Below, one piece after another: positions 27,794 to 37,494 of a stretch of 64,000 bases of DNA. Where the stretch lies: assembly GCF_025377685.1 (NCBI RefSeq), contig NZ_JACEHK010000015.1:124001-188000 (forward strand). The letters run 5' to 3'. The DNA comes from Anaerobacillus sp. CMMVII. Lineage in GTDB: Bacteria; Bacillota; Bacilli; Bacillales; Anaerobacillaceae. A program made the position numbers and the translations under genes. The notes under the pieces were generated by a model. That model made no database searches, was not told the origin of the DNA, and was given only the letters and a program-made list of their open reading frames with translations. The number at the start of each line of letters is the position of its first letter. Position 1 is the stretch's first letter.

Positions 27794-29787
27794 AAAAAGT
27801 TGCCTTAATTGGAAATCCGAATACAGGAAAAACTTCACTTTTTAATCAGCTTACTACATCTTACGCCTATGTGGGCAATTGGAGTGGAGTAACTGTTGAA
27901 AAAAAGATTGGAAAGTTAAAAAGGCAACATGGAGAGCTTATTGATTTACCTGGCTTGTATACCTTAAATCCTCTAACAGAGGATGAAGCAGTTGTTTCTA
28001 ATTTTTTAGTGAATGATACATATTCTATGGTTTTAAATATCGTTGATGCGTCCCAGCTTCATCGTAACCTACATCTAACAATTCAGTTACTTGAACTTGG
28101 GAAACCACTAATGGTCGGATTAAATATGACCGATGTTGCTGAACAGTATGGGACGAAAATAAACATAGTTCAATTAGCAAAAAAACTCAGTGTACCAGTT
28201 ATACCAATTGTTGCCCGAACAGGTAAAGGGTGCTTAGCGTTAGGGGAGAAACTCTCAGACTATGACACTTCATATCCATTTCAACTTTATTATGGGCAGT
28301 TGATTGAGAAAGCAATAACAGAAGTAGATGGTTTACTGAAAGGTGATTCCCACCTTCCAAAGCGTTGGCTTGCTTTGCAGTTTTTTGAAGGAAACTCTTA
28401 CGTATATTCATATCTTCAGTCACTCATTTCAAAACAGCAATTGGATAAAATACACGAAGAATTGGAGAAGAGTATAAAGGAAACAGAAGGGGTATTTTTA
28501 CACCATTATATTTATCGTAAAAGAAATGAATTTATCCAAAAAATAGTAGAAGATGTAGAAGAGAAAGACATATCAACTTCCAAAACATTAACAGAAAAAA
28601 TTGATACGGTTGTGACAAATCGCTTTTTAGGTGTTCCTATTTTTCTACTGACGATGTTTCTTGTCTTTATGCTAACCTTTGATTGGTTAGGTTTTCCTCT
28701 ATCAGACCTTTTAGATGAATTTTTGTCAGGGCCGTTTACAGACTTAATCATTACGTTTCTTGCACTTATAAATGCATCGCCTTTTATTGAAGCGTTAATT
28801 GTGGATGGAATTATTGCTGGTGTCGGTGGGGTACTCGTGTTTATTCCCCAAATTTTTATTATGTACATCTTCATTTCATTCTTAGAAGACTCGGGATATA
28901 TGGCAAGGGTAGCGTTAGTTATGGACCGGTTTATGGAGAAGATTGGGTTGAATGGGAAAGCATTTATACCGATGATCATCGGCTTTGGGTGTAATGTACC
29001 AGGCGTAATGGCAGCTAGAACAATTGAGCAACCACGGGAACGCTTACTGACAATTATCTTAATGCCACTTATGTCGTGTTCTGCACGCTTACCTGTGTAT
29101 GCATTGTTTGCAGCTGCATTTTTTGCTGACAACCAAGCCCTTATTGTCTTTTCCCTATATTTTTTAGGAATTGCGTTAGCGCTTTTGTTGGCAAAAGTCT
29201 TTTCTACAACACTATTAAAAAATGAAGCCTCTATTTTTGTTATAGAACTTCCACCATATCGTCTTCCGCATGGTGGAACACTAGTGAGAAGCGTTTGGGA
29301 TAAAGGGAAGGGGTTTCTGAAAAAAGCAGGAACGATCATCTTCGCAGGTTCAGTTTTTATTTGGTTACTAACATACCTGGGTCCTGGTGGTGTAGACGTG
29401 GACATGGATGAGAGTTTTCTCGCGTTAATCGGTGGTGTCATAGCACCCATTTTAGAACCATTAGGATTTGGTACTTGGCAGGCTGGAGCCGCATTATTGA
29501 CAGGTTTTATGGCAAAAGAAGTCGTGGTTTCGACGATGAATATTATTTATTACGCTCCAGACGTTGAAACATTACAAGCATTAATGACTTCACATTATAC
29601 ATCCTTATCTGCCTATAGCTTTATGGCCTTTATTTTGCTTTACATCCCATGTATGGCAACAGTAGCTACAATAAAGAAAGAGACAGCTTCAACGAAATGG
29701 ACGATCGTCTCGATTGTCTATGCTCTAGTACTTGCCTATCTGTTATCGTTCCTTATTTATCAAGTTGGAAGTTTGCTAGGATATTAA
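27790..29787 (+). CDS. feoB: FeoB, ferrous iron transporter
   Basis: 665 residues. The N-terminal G domain has G1 GNPNTGKTS (8-16), G3 DLPG (52-55) and G4 NMTD (112-115), followed by the helical spacer. The membrane part has the two Gate domains with GFGCNVPGVMAARTIE and the conserved LMSCSARLPVYALF cysteine motif, and ends with YIPCMATVATIKKE. It imports Fe(II) using GTP/ATP hydrolysis, useful under anoxic conditions, which agrees with the nrf genes. Confidence 0.96.
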   Translation: MKKVALIGNPNTGKTSLFNQLTTSYAYVGNWSGVTVEKKIGKLKRQHGELIDLPGLYTLNPLTEDEAVVSNFLVNDTYSMVLNIVDASQLHRNLHLTIQLLELGKPLMVGLNMTDVAEQYGTKINIVQLAKKLSVPVIPIVARTGKGCLALGEKLSDYDTSYPFQLYYGQLIEKAITEVDGLLKGDSHLPKRWLALQFFEGNSYVYSYLQSLISKQQLDKIHEELEKSIKETEGVFLHHYIYRKRNEFIQKIVEDVEEKDISTSKTLTEKIDTVVTNRFLGVPIFLLTMFLVFMLTFDWLGFPLSDLLDEFLSGPFTDLIITFLALINASPFIEALIVDGIIAGVGGVLVFIPQIFIMYIFISFLEDSGYMARVALVMDRFMEKIGLNGKAFIPMIIGFGCNVPGVMAARTIEQPRERLLTIILMPLMSCSARLPVYALFAAAFFADNQALIVFSLYFLGIALALLLAKVFSTTLLKNEASIFVIELPPYRLPHGGTLVRSVWDKGKGFLKKAGTIIFAGSVFIWLLTYLGPGGVDVDMDESFLALIGGVIAPILEPLGFGTWQAGAALLTGFMAKEVVVSTMNIIYYAPDVETLQALMTSHYTSLSAYSFMAFILLYIPCMATVATIKKETASTKWTIVSIVYALVLAYLLSFLIYQVGSLLGY

Positions 29788-29800
29788 AGGGGATGAGAAA

Positions 29801-29950
29801 ATGGTAGGTAATGTAATCATTGGGGTTATGATCTTTGCATATGCAGGTTGGTCACTTTATAGATTTATCAAGAAATCAAAAGCTGGAAAGTGTGCTAGTT
29901 GTAGTGAACATGAAGGGTGTTCAGCATTCGATTGTGATGAAAAAAAATAA
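29801..29950 (+). CDS. FeoB-associated Cys-rich membrane protein
   Basis: 49 residues, ATG 29801 after AAAGGGGATGAG, 13 bases after feoB. One N-terminal membrane helix (VIIGVMIFAYAGWSLY), a basic patch, then the cysteine cluster CASCSEHEGCSAFDC. This matches the small Cys-rich proteins often encoded after feoB in firmicutes, which may play the part of FeoC. The exact role, iron-sulfur sensing or assembly, is unproven. Confidence 0.85.
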   Translation: MVGNVIIGVMIFAYAGWSLYRFIKKSKAGKCASCSEHEGCSAFDCDEKK

Positions 29951-29959
29951 ACGCGAGAG

Positions 29960-29992
29960 TACGTTACTTTTAGTTAAGTAGCGTATTTTTTT
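29960..29992 (+). terminator. Terminator of the feo operon
   Basis: A 10-bp stem TACGTTACTT/AAGTAGCGTA (one wobble pair) followed by eight T. Confidence 0.85.
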
Positions 29993-30078
29993 TACTATAT
30001 TTTTAGCATTACACTATGAATATGTTGCAAATATATAACCATACTAAAAATGCAATAATTTCATAGTGAGGTGGTTTT

Positions 30079-33000
30079 GTGAAGAATGAGGAACTTGATT
30101 CCATATTTATTGGAATTGACGTAGGTTCTACTACGGTAAAAGCAACGGTAGTTAATCCTACTACGAAAGAAATATTATGGTCAGATTATCAACGTCATCA
30201 TACAAAGCAAGCAGAAATGGTCCTCGAATTTTTAGTCCGAATTGGTAACGAATTCTCGTACATAAATAGAGATAAAATTCGTGTGTTTATTACGGGTTCA
30301 GGTGGTGGCCCAATTGCAGAACATATAGGAGCCAAGTTTGTTCAAGAGGTTAACGCTGTAACAATGACTGTAGAAGAACTACATCCAGATGTAGGAAGTG
30401 TTGTCGAACTAGGTGGCCAGGATGCAAAAATTATCATATTTAAAGAAAACGAAGAAACTGGGGACAAACAAGCGATCACCTCTATGAATGACAAGTGCGC
30501 ATCAGGTACTGGGGCGACAATTGATAAATGTATGATTAAGGTTGGTATGCCAGAAGCTGAGGTAGCAAAATTACAATTTGATGATACAAAACTTCATCAC
30601 GTTGCGGCAAAATGTGGTGTTTTTGCTGAAACAGATATTGTTAACTTAGTGAAGAGTAGTATTCCTTCTGCCGAAATTATGTGCTCTCTTGCAGATGCAA
30701 TCGTCATGCAAAATCTATCAGTTCTAACGAGAGGAAATACATTAAGACACAAAGTTCTTTTACTAGGTGGCCCTAATACATATTTACCTTTCTTACAACA
30801 ATGCTGGCGTAAGCGAATTCCAGAAGGTTGGGAGGAGCGAGGCTATCAATATCCAAAGGATGTGCCAATTGAAGAGTTGATTTTCATCCCGGAAAACGCT
30901 CAATATTATGCTGCGTTTGGTGCTGTTATGTATGGCATGCACGAGCCAGCTGAGGTTGGTGTTTACACAGGGATTGAAGCGTTAAAAACATTTATTACTC
31001 ATGGGCGAAAAGCGAAACTAGGTGAAAAAGCTGGAGCACCTCTAGTAAAAGATGTGGAGGAGTTAGAGCAATTTCGAATTCAATATAGCATTCCGAAATT
31101 TACGCCAGTCAAATTTAAAGAAGGGCAAAACATTCAAGCAGTTATTGGGTTAGATGGTGGCTCTACGTCATCGAAGGCTGTGCTAGTAGATATGGATGGC
31201 AATATTTTGTTAAAAGAATACCAACTATCCAAAGGGAATCCGATACAAGATACACGTGAGCTATTAGGAAAGATCCGTGAAAAAGTGGTAGCTAGTGGAG
31301 CGAATCTTGAAGTTATGGGCTTTGGTGCGACAGGGTATGCAGCAGACGTACTGGAAAAAACCTTAAATGCTGACGTCAATATAGTTGAGACTGTTGCGCA
31401 TATGATGAGTGCGGTTCACTTTTTTGGGGATATTGATGTGATTTGTGATATCGGTGGCCAGGACATTAAAGTATTATTTTTGAAGAATGGAGACATACGC
31501 AATTTCCGTTTATCTAACCAATGTTCAGCAGGAAATGGAATGCTATTGCAAGCAATGGCAGATCAATTCGGAATTCCGGTTCAAGAATATGCTGATACAG
31601 CTTTTCGAGCAGATTTGTCACCGAAATTCTCATATGGTTGTGCGGTATTTTTAGATTCAGATCGTGTGAATTTTCAAAAGGAAGGCTATGCAAAAGAAGA
31701 GTTATTAGCAGGTTTAGCCCTTGTGTTACCAAAAAATATTTGGCAGTACGTTGTTCAAGTGCCACGAATGGCAGAGCTTGGACGGAAGTTTGTCCTCCAA
31801 GGTGGAACGCAGCATAATTTAGCTGCTGTGAAAGCACAAGTGGATTACATTAAAGAACGCGTTCCTGATGCCGAGGTTTTCGTTCATCCACATACAGGTG
31901 AAGCAGGTGCGATTGGGGCTGCTATGGAAACGATTCGTGTTGTAAAGCGAAAAGGGTTTACAACCTTCCAAGGCTTGGATTCAGCAATTGGAATGACATA
32001 CGAATCGCGAAATGATGAATCGACACGCTGTAATTTTTGCCCTAATCTTTGCAGTCGGACATTTATTGATACGAAAACCCCAGATGGTCAAACGGCAAGG
32101 TATATTTCAGGATTTAGTTGTGAAAAAGGCACCGTCGAAGATAAGGATGCATTAATTGCCTTAACAAAAGAGCGGAATCAGTTAAAAAAACATTACCCTA
32201 ACTTAGTTGACTATGAAGCGAAAAAAATGTTTAAGCATTTTTATGATCCAAAGCCATTGCCTGAAGATACGACGATCATTGACGATGTTCAAGTGAAGTC
32301 TATGCTCTTTGGGTTAGGTACGAAAAAAGTTGCGTATCAAAGACCATTCCAACGTTCGTCTAAGGAAGCAATTGAACATCGGAAACAACTAAGGATCGGA
32401 ATTCCGAAGGTACTAAATATCTGGTCAACAGCGCCGTTTTGGCGAACGTATTTTGAAGCATTAGGGATCCCTGAAAAACATGTAGTTTTTAGTGATAATA
32501 CGAGTGAAGAAATGTGGCAAGCAGGTGGGAAGTATGGCTCGATTGACCCATGCTATCCGTCAAAAGTGGCCCAGGCCCATGTTCATAATTTACTTTTCAA
32601 GCACCATAAAGAGGAAAAACCATTACATGCTGTGTTCTTTCCATGTATTACTCATATTGATGCTCATATAAAAAATGTCATTGATTCGGCTAGTTGCCCA
32701 ATTGTTGCAGGCGCACCAAACGTAATTAAAGCTGCGTTTACGAAAGAAACAGATTTTTTCAAAGAACGCGATATTCAATATTTTGATCCAGCTGTGACAT
32801 TTACTGAACCTAACTTACTGAAGAAGCAAATGTATGAAGCGTTTCGAGAATTCCTTCAGGTAACAGAAGATGAAAGTGATTTTGCCATAGATGAAGCTTG
32901 GCAGGCAATGAGAATGTTTGATGATGAAATGCAACAAAAAGGGAAGGAAATCTTAGAGCAGATTGAAGATGAAAACCGAGTGGCAATTTTGATGATAGGC

Positions 33001-33567
33001 AGACCATATCATTCAGACCCTGGCTTAAATCATGGTGTGTTAGATGAGTTTCAGGTCTTAGGTTATCCGATTTTATCCATGCGGTCGATACCTAAGGATG
33101 AAGCGTGGCTCCGGAAGTACTTTAAAGATGATTTAGAGAGCGGCAAAGTTGATTATGCACTGGAAGTCACCGACGTCTGGCCGGAGAATTTCAGTTCAAA
33201 TAGTGTTCAAAAGGTATGGGCAGCAAAATTTGCAGCTCGCCATCCTCATGTAGCAGTTCTTGATTTATCCAGCTTTAAATGTGGGCATGATGCGCCAACG
33301 TACGGTTTGATTGACTCTATCATATCAACCGCAGGAACACCATATTCTGCTTTGCATGACATTGATGCAAATAAGCCAAGTGGTTCAATTAAAATTCGGG
33401 TGAAAACTTATGCTCATAGCTTAAGTCTTAACGAAGAGCGCTTGCAGGATTTAGCGAGTAAAAAGGAAGAGTTACAAAAACTGATTGAGAAAAAACGAAA
33501 GTCGCTAGAGCGTAATCAATTACTAGAAGAGTTCGAAGAGCTTACAAGTCGAAAAGCTCAAGGCTAA
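30079..33567 (+). CDS. Acyl-CoA dehydratase activase, double ASKHA domain with DUF2229
   Basis: 1162 residues from GTG 30079 after GTGAGGTGG. Two BcrAD/BadFG ATPase domains in tandem. The first (about 1-300) has FIGIDVGSTTVKA, GGQDAKI and NDKCASGTGATID, whose Cys should bind the bridging 4Fe-4S cluster together with AAKCGVF. The second (about 350-630) has IGLDGGSTSSKA, SNQCSAGNG and SYGCAVF. A DUF2229 part follows, with CNFCPNLCSR and then GIPKVLNIWSTAPFW and MIGRPYHSDPGLNHG. ATP-driven electron injection into the partner dehydratase is the family reaction. The partner starts 15 bases downstream. Confidence 0.87.
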   Translation: MKNEELDSIFIGIDVGSTTVKATVVNPTTKEILWSDYQRHHTKQAEMVLEFLVRIGNEFSYINRDKIRVFITGSGGGPIAEHIGAKFVQEVNAVTMTVEELHPDVGSVVELGGQDAKIIIFKENEETGDKQAITSMNDKCASGTGATIDKCMIKVGMPEAEVAKLQFDDTKLHHVAAKCGVFAETDIVNLVKSSIPSAEIMCSLADAIVMQNLSVLTRGNTLRHKVLLLGGPNTYLPFLQQCWRKRIPEGWEERGYQYPKDVPIEELIFIPENAQYYAAFGAVMYGMHEPAEVGVYTGIEALKTFITHGRKAKLGEKAGAPLVKDVEELEQFRIQYSIPKFTPVKFKEGQNIQAVIGLDGGSTSSKAVLVDMDGNILLKEYQLSKGNPIQDTRELLGKIREKVVASGANLEVMGFGATGYAADVLEKTLNADVNIVETVAHMMSAVHFFGDIDVICDIGGQDIKVLFLKNGDIRNFRLSNQCSAGNGMLLQAMADQFGIPVQEYADTAFRADLSPKFSYGCAVFLDSDRVNFQKEGYAKEELLAGLALVLPKNIWQYVVQVPRMAELGRKFVLQGGTQHNLAAVKAQVDYIKERVPDAEVFVHPHTGEAGAIGAAMETIRVVKRKGFTTFQGLDSAIGMTYESRNDESTRCNFCPNLCSRTFIDTKTPDGQTARYISGFSCEKGTVEDKDALIALTKERNQLKKHYPNLVDYEAKKMFKHFYDPKPLPEDTTIIDDVQVKSMLFGLGTKKVAYQRPFQRSSKEAIEHRKQLRIGIPKVLNIWSTAPFWRTYFEALGIPEKHVVFSDNTSEEMWQAGGKYGSIDPCYPSKVAQAHVHNLLFKHHKEEKPLHAVFFPCITHIDAHIKNVIDSASCPIVAGAPNVIKAAFTKETDFFKERDIQYFDPAVTFTEPNLLKKQMYEAFREFLQVTEDESDFAIDEAWQAMRMFDDEMQQKGKEILEQIEDENRVAILMIGRPYHSDPGLNHGVLDEFQVLGYPILSMRSIPKDEAWLRKYFKDDLESGKVDYALEVTDVWPENFSSNSVQKVWAAKFAARHPHVAVLDLSSFKCGHDAPTYGLIDSIISTAGTPYSALHDIDANKPSGSIKIRVKTYAHSLSLNEERLQDLASKKEELQKLIEKKRKSLERNQLLEEFEELTSRKAQG

Positions 33568-33582
33568 AAAGGAGAATACGAA

Positions 33583-35190
33583 ATGGATAAGGTTGCTGAG
33601 AAGTTTGAACGGGAACTACTTCGTTACCGTGAAGAACAAGAAGCGAAATTAGGACTTAATGAAACGAAACAACAATGGTTTGATCCGGTTCCAAGGCAAT
33701 TTTTTGCTAAAGATAAAGAGTCAACGACGATATTATTTGGTGGTTTAACGATGGCTCACGACTACCTCATATCAGGAGGTTTAAAAGGAATTGGGTATAA
33801 TGTAGCTCATTTGGAATGTCCAGATACTGATGCGTTGCGCTATGGAAAAGAGTTCGGAAATCGTGGACAATGTAATCCAACTTATTTTACAGTTGGAAAT
33901 TTAATTAAACATTTAACGTATTTACGTGATGTTGAAGGTAAGACGAAAGATGAGATCGTAAAGAATTACTTATTTGTAACGAGTGGCTCTTGTGGTCCCT
34001 GTCGTTTTGGAACGTATGTAACAGAATATCGTAAAGCGCTTCGAGATGCTGGCTTTGACGGCTTCCGAGTTCTCCTTTTTCAACAACAAAGTGGTTTGAA
34101 GCAAGCGACAGGGGAAGAATCGGCGTTAAAACTAGACAGTTCTTTTTTTATCACATTTCTTAAAGGTGTGTTGATTGGTGATATTTTAAATGCGATTGGT
34201 TATCGAATTCGCCCTTATGAAGTTGTCGAAGGAGCGACGAATGAAGCATTAGAACGTTGTAAAAAAATGCTTTTTGATGCCTTTAGTGAAAGAAAATCAA
34301 TCATAAAAACCTTATATCGATGCCGCAGGGAATTGGCAACCGTTAAGGTAAACCGAACGCTTGTGAAACCGAAAGTAAGCATTATCGGTGAGTTCTGGGC
34401 GATGACAACAGAAGGTGACGGCAATTATCAGTTGCAGAAGTTTTTAGAAAGTGAAGGTGCCGAAGTAGAAGTTCAATCACTGACAGCCTGGATTTTGTTT
34501 TTGATTTGGGAAGGTCGTTACGATACGAAAAAGCGGATGGCGCTACGGAACGATGATGAAGGACGTTTTGGACTGAAAGGGAAAAATCCAATGAAGCGAT
34601 TGGCTATGTTAAAAGTCGCAGATCTCACCGTAAGAAGTTGGTTTCAAGCATATGCGAAAATTATGGGACTTCATGATTACCATTTACCTGATATGGATCA
34701 AGTGGCTGAAGTTGCAAATCAGCATTACAACAACCAGCTACGAGGTGGCGAAGGGCATATGGAAGTGGGGAAATTAATACTAAACGTTGTAAAAAAGAAG
34801 GTAAACATGACAATCTCAGTAAAACCTTTTGGTTGCATGCCATCATCAGGAGTATCAGATGGTGTTCAATCGTTAATTACTGAAAGGTACCCTGAAGCTA
34901 TTTTTCTGCCGATTGAAACAACCGGGGATGGGGCAGTTAATGTATATAGCCGAATTCAGATGATGCTCTTTAAAGCAAAGCAAAGCGCACAAAAGGAATT
35001 TGCTGATGCTCTTGAAGAAAAGGGGTTAAGTGAAGAAGTTTTAAAATCATTACTGTCAAGTAAGACAACCCATCCATTGGCTACTAGTAATCACAGGGTT
35101 GGATGTACAGCCGCAAATATGGTTTATGGGGTAAAAAAATACATGAAACGGCTTCCGCTTAGAAAGACTAAGCTAGAAGGAGCCAACTAA
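33583..35190 (+). CDS. 2-hydroxyacyl-CoA dehydratase-like / double-cubane protein
   Basis: 535 residues, ATG after AAGGAGAA, in operon with the activase. Conserved cysteines occur in LECPDTDALRYG, NRGQCNPTYF, SGSCGPCRFGTYV, KPFGCMPSSGVSDG and VGCTAANMVYG, suggesting Fe-S ligation. The fold is HgdB/BcrB-like (2-hydroxyacyl-CoA dehydratase D component). Relatives that pair with such activases include enzymes with an 8Fe-9S double-cubane cluster that reduce small molecules. Neither an acyl-CoA substrate gene (CoA-transferase, acyl-CoA dehydrogenase) nor the usual A/B subunit pair is adjacent, so the true substrate is open. Confidence 0.82.
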   Translation: MDKVAEKFERELLRYREEQEAKLGLNETKQQWFDPVPRQFFAKDKESTTILFGGLTMAHDYLISGGLKGIGYNVAHLECPDTDALRYGKEFGNRGQCNPTYFTVGNLIKHLTYLRDVEGKTKDEIVKNYLFVTSGSCGPCRFGTYVTEYRKALRDAGFDGFRVLLFQQQSGLKQATGEESALKLDSSFFITFLKGVLIGDILNAIGYRIRPYEVVEGATNEALERCKKMLFDAFSERKSIIKTLYRCRRELATVKVNRTLVKPKVSIIGEFWAMTTEGDGNYQLQKFLESEGAEVEVQSLTAWILFLIWEGRYDTKKRMALRNDDEGRFGLKGKNPMKRLAMLKVADLTVRSWFQAYAKIMGLHDYHLPDMDQVAEVANQHYNNQLRGGEGHMEVGKLILNVVKKKVNMTISVKPFGCMPSSGVSDGVQSLITERYPEAIFLPIETTGDGAVNVYSRIQMMLFKAKQSAQKEFADALEEKGLSEEVLKSLLSSKTTHPLATSNHRVGCTAANMVYGVKKYMKRLPLRKTKLEGAN

Positions 35191-35201
35191 GACGTAAAGG
35201 G

Positions 35202-35232
35202 GTAGCTAGGTTCACTTAGCTACTTCTTTATT
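35202..35232 (+). terminator. Probable terminator of the dehydratase operon
   Basis: Stem GTAGCTAGGT/ACTTAGCTAC (one wobble) followed by TTCTTTATTTGTTT. The loop is very short. Confidence 0.6.
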
Positions 35233-35477
35233 TGTTTGTTTTCTTCAAAATTGATGTTATTCAAGGTCTTTCGGGCATCCTATGTAAGGAATTATTGTCA
35301 ATAAAACACCATGTTAATGGAGAAATCTTTATATTCTAATAGTGTTATTTATGTCTTAAAATTTAAAATAATTGTCCTATTCGGTATTTTTTATTATTAC
35401 TTCCTATAATAATACTTTTTATATATAATATTTACTGGTATTTATAATATACGGAAAATTTTGAAGGGATGATAAAT

Positions 35478-37049
35478 TTGAATAATAGTGAGAAAAAAGG
35501 GTTTGTGAGGCGTTCACTAGATACGATCAAACGTTTCGGTAATAATTTTGTGGGGCGTTCACTAGATACGATCGAACGTGTCGGTAATAAATTGCCACAT
35601 CCAGTCACGCTTTTTGCGATGTTTGCTGGATTTGTCGTTTTATTTTCTTGGATCTTTTCTTCGTTAGGAGTCAGTGTTGAACATCCTTTACAAGAAGGGG
35701 AAATACTTGAAGTTAGAAACCTATTAAGTAGTGATGGAATTAAGTACATTTTTACGAGTATGGTCGGTAACTTTACAGGGTTTGCTCCGTTGGGCACTGT
35801 TCTTGTAACAATGCTAGGAATTGGGATAGCTGAAAGGTCTGGGTTAATTAGTGCCGGACTCCGAGCGCTTGTCATGTCAGTACCAAAGCAGTTAATTACA
35901 GCTGCCTTAGTATTTGGTGGAATTATGTCTAGTATGGCAGCAGATGCTGGGTATGTTGTTTTAACACCACTAGGAGCGGTACTATTTGCTGGATTAGGCA
36001 GACATCCATTAGCTGGTTTAGCTGCTGCTTTTGCAGGTGTATCAGCTGGATTTAGTGCAAACCTCTTGCTAACATCCTTAGATCCTTTACTAGGAGGATT
36101 AACACAACACGCAGCAGCGACGTTTGATCCAATTTATGCAGAAACAATTAACTATGCGATGAACTATTACTTCATGATTGTATCGGTATTTGTACTAACA
36201 ATCATTGGTACGATTGTGACTGAAAAAGTGGTAGAGCCACGTTTAGGCACCTATAAAGGAAGTGTTACAGAGAAGGTAGAAGGTTTAACTTCAATAGAGA
36301 AAAAGGGTTTATTTGGAGCGTTAGCGGCATTTATCTTAACGATTGCAGCTTTAGCATTGCTAATTGTACCAACGTGGGGTCCACTACGCGGTGTTGATGG
36401 TGCAGTAATTAATTCGCCGTTCTTCTCTTCGCTTGTTCCAATTATTTTAATCATGTTCTTTGTTCCTGGTTTTGTTTATGGAAGAATGACGAAATCAATA
36501 CAAAGTGATAAAGATGTCGCTGAACAATTGTCTGATACAATGGCAACCATGGGTGCTTATATCGTACTTGCTTTTGCTGCTGGTCAATTTGTAGCGTACT
36601 TTAATGAAACGAACTTAGGTATGATTATGGCTGTTAAAGGTGCTGCATTCCTTGATACAACAGGGTTTACAGGGATCCCTTTAATCTTAACCTTTATTGT
36701 TGTTGCAGGGTTTATTAACTTATTTATTGGTAGTGCATCTGCCAAATGGGCGATAATGGCTCCGGTATTTGTACCAATGATGATGGGGTTAGGTTATTCT
36801 CCTGAGCTTACTCAGCTGGCATACCGAATTGCTGACTCAACAACTAACGTCATTTCTCCATTAATGCCATACTTTGCGATCGTAATTGCATTTGCACAAA
36901 AGTATGATAAAAAAGTTGGAATTGGAACCTTAATATCAACGATGATTCCTTATTCTATTGCGTTTTCGATTGTCTGGATCATCATGTTAATCGTGTGGAT
37001 GACATTAGGAATTGATTTAGGACCAGGCTCTCCAATCTTTTATCCATAA
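35478..37049 (+). CDS. AbgT-family transporter
   Basis: 523 residues from TTG 35478; the ATG at 35469 directly abuts the AAGGG site, while TTG is nine bases away. AbgT (PF03806) fold: HPVTLFAMFAGFVVLFSW, GFAPLGTVLVTMLGIGIAE, SSMAADAGYVVLTPLGA and the C-terminal SASAKWAIMAPVFVPMMM. Family members import p-aminobenzoyl-glutamate or export sulfonamide-type compounds. The N-terminal cytoplasmic tail contains a duplicated 15-residue block ending just before the first helix. Confidence 0.9.
   Translation: MNNSEKKGFVRRSLDTIKRFGNNFVGRSLDTIERVGNKLPHPVTLFAMFAGFVVLFSWIFSSLGVSVEHPLQEGEILEVRNLLSSDGIKYIFTSMVGNFTGFAPLGTVLVTMLGIGIAERSGLISAGLRALVMSVPKQLITAALVFGGIMSSMAADAGYVVLTPLGAVLFAGLGRHPLAGLAAAFAGVSAGFSANLLLTSLDPLLGGLTQHAAATFDPIYAETINYAMNYYFMIVSVFVLTIIGTIVTEKVVEPRLGTYKGSVTEKVEGLTSIEKKGLFGALAAFILTIAALALLIVPTWGPLRGVDGAVINSPFFSSLVPIILIMFFVPGFVYGRMTKSIQSDKDVAEQLSDTMATMGAYIVLAFAAGQFVAYFNETNLGMIMAVKGAAFLDTTGFTGIPLILTFIVVAGFINLFIGSASAKWAIMAPVFVPMMMGLGYSPELTQLAYRIADSTTNVISPLMPYFAIVIAFAQKYDKKVGIGTLISTMIPYSIAFSIVWIIMLIVWMTLGIDLGPGSPIFYP
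35505..35594 (+). repeat. 45-bp tandem duplication inside the AbgT gene
   Basis: Two units of 45 bases (35505-35549 and 35550-35594) with six or fewer differences, encoding VRRSLDTIKRFGNNF and VGRSLDTIERVGNKL. In-frame, so it lengthens the amphipathic basic tail without breaking the gene. Confidence 0.9.
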
Positions 37050-37062
37050 TAATTAAAATGTA

Positions 37063-37095
37063 GAGGCTGTGCCATTAGTGCAAGCCTCTTTTTGT
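37063..37095 (+). terminator. Terminator of the AbgT gene
   Basis: GAGGCT (37063-37068) pairs with AGCCTC (37083-37088), followed by TTTTTGTTGTT. Confidence 0.75.
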
Positions 37096-37148
37096 TGTTA
37101 AGGAAATTATATGTTTTTTCATCTGTGGATAAGTTTAACTATAGTGAC

Positions 37149-37446
37149 AGTCTAGCTCCAGCGAGGCTACTGCTTGAATTCGCTTCTAGGTGCCTTGCGA
37201 CGAGCAAAGGTTTTTCGTGCGACGAGTAATCGCAGGAGCAAAGGTTTTTCGTGCGACGAGTAATCGCAGGAGCAAAGGTTTTTCGTGCGACGAGTAATCG
37301 CAGGAGCAAACGTAGTGGGGAAGGAGCAGCTGTTAAGCCCCTCGAAATCAAATGTTCTTCGAGAATAAAAGTGAATGAGCACACTTTTTTTCATCGAAGA
37401 ACATTTGCTTGTCGGGGCTACCAAAGGCGCTTGCGCTTTGTTCTAG
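37149..37446. repeat. Large palindromic dispersed repeat of Bacillaceae type
   Basis: It starts with AGTCTAGCTCCAGCG and ends with GGCGCTTGCGCTTTGTTCTA, sequence ends I associate with a dispersed repeat common in Bacillaceae. A strong internal hairpin is AAATGTTCTTCGA (37350-37362) with TCGAAGAACATTT (37394-37406), and AGCCCC (37336-37341) pairs with GGGGCT (37414-37419). The left half carries the 34-bp tandem repeats. No coding function. Confidence 0.7.
37202..37303. repeat. 34-bp perfect tandem repeat, three units
   Basis: Unit GAGCAAAGGTTTTTCGTGCG plus ACGAGTAATCGCAG, three identical copies at 37202, 37236 and 37270, then a partial GAGCAAA. It lies inside the larger palindromic repeat and seems to be a local expansion of it. 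Confidence 0.95.
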
Positions 37447-37494
37447 GATAGAAAAGTTTAACCGTACTTAGTACTTGATGCCTCGCTCGAGTGC

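Noticed and set aside
28512-29450. 312-codon open frame antisense to feoB
   Set aside because: It lies wholly within the well-supported feoB gene, has no ribosome binding site and encodes low-complexity Ser/Ile/Asn-rich sequence typical of an antisense shadow.
37202-37303. Possible CRISPR array
   Set aside because: The 34-bp units are directly adjacent with no spacers, and there are no cas genes in the window. The same reasoning excludes the 52-bp array at 4484-4905.
37139-37424. Overlapping short frames in the 34-bp repeats with repeated TRRTKNLCSCDYSSHEK
   Set aside because: Translation of the tandem repeats in several frames; no ribosome binding site.
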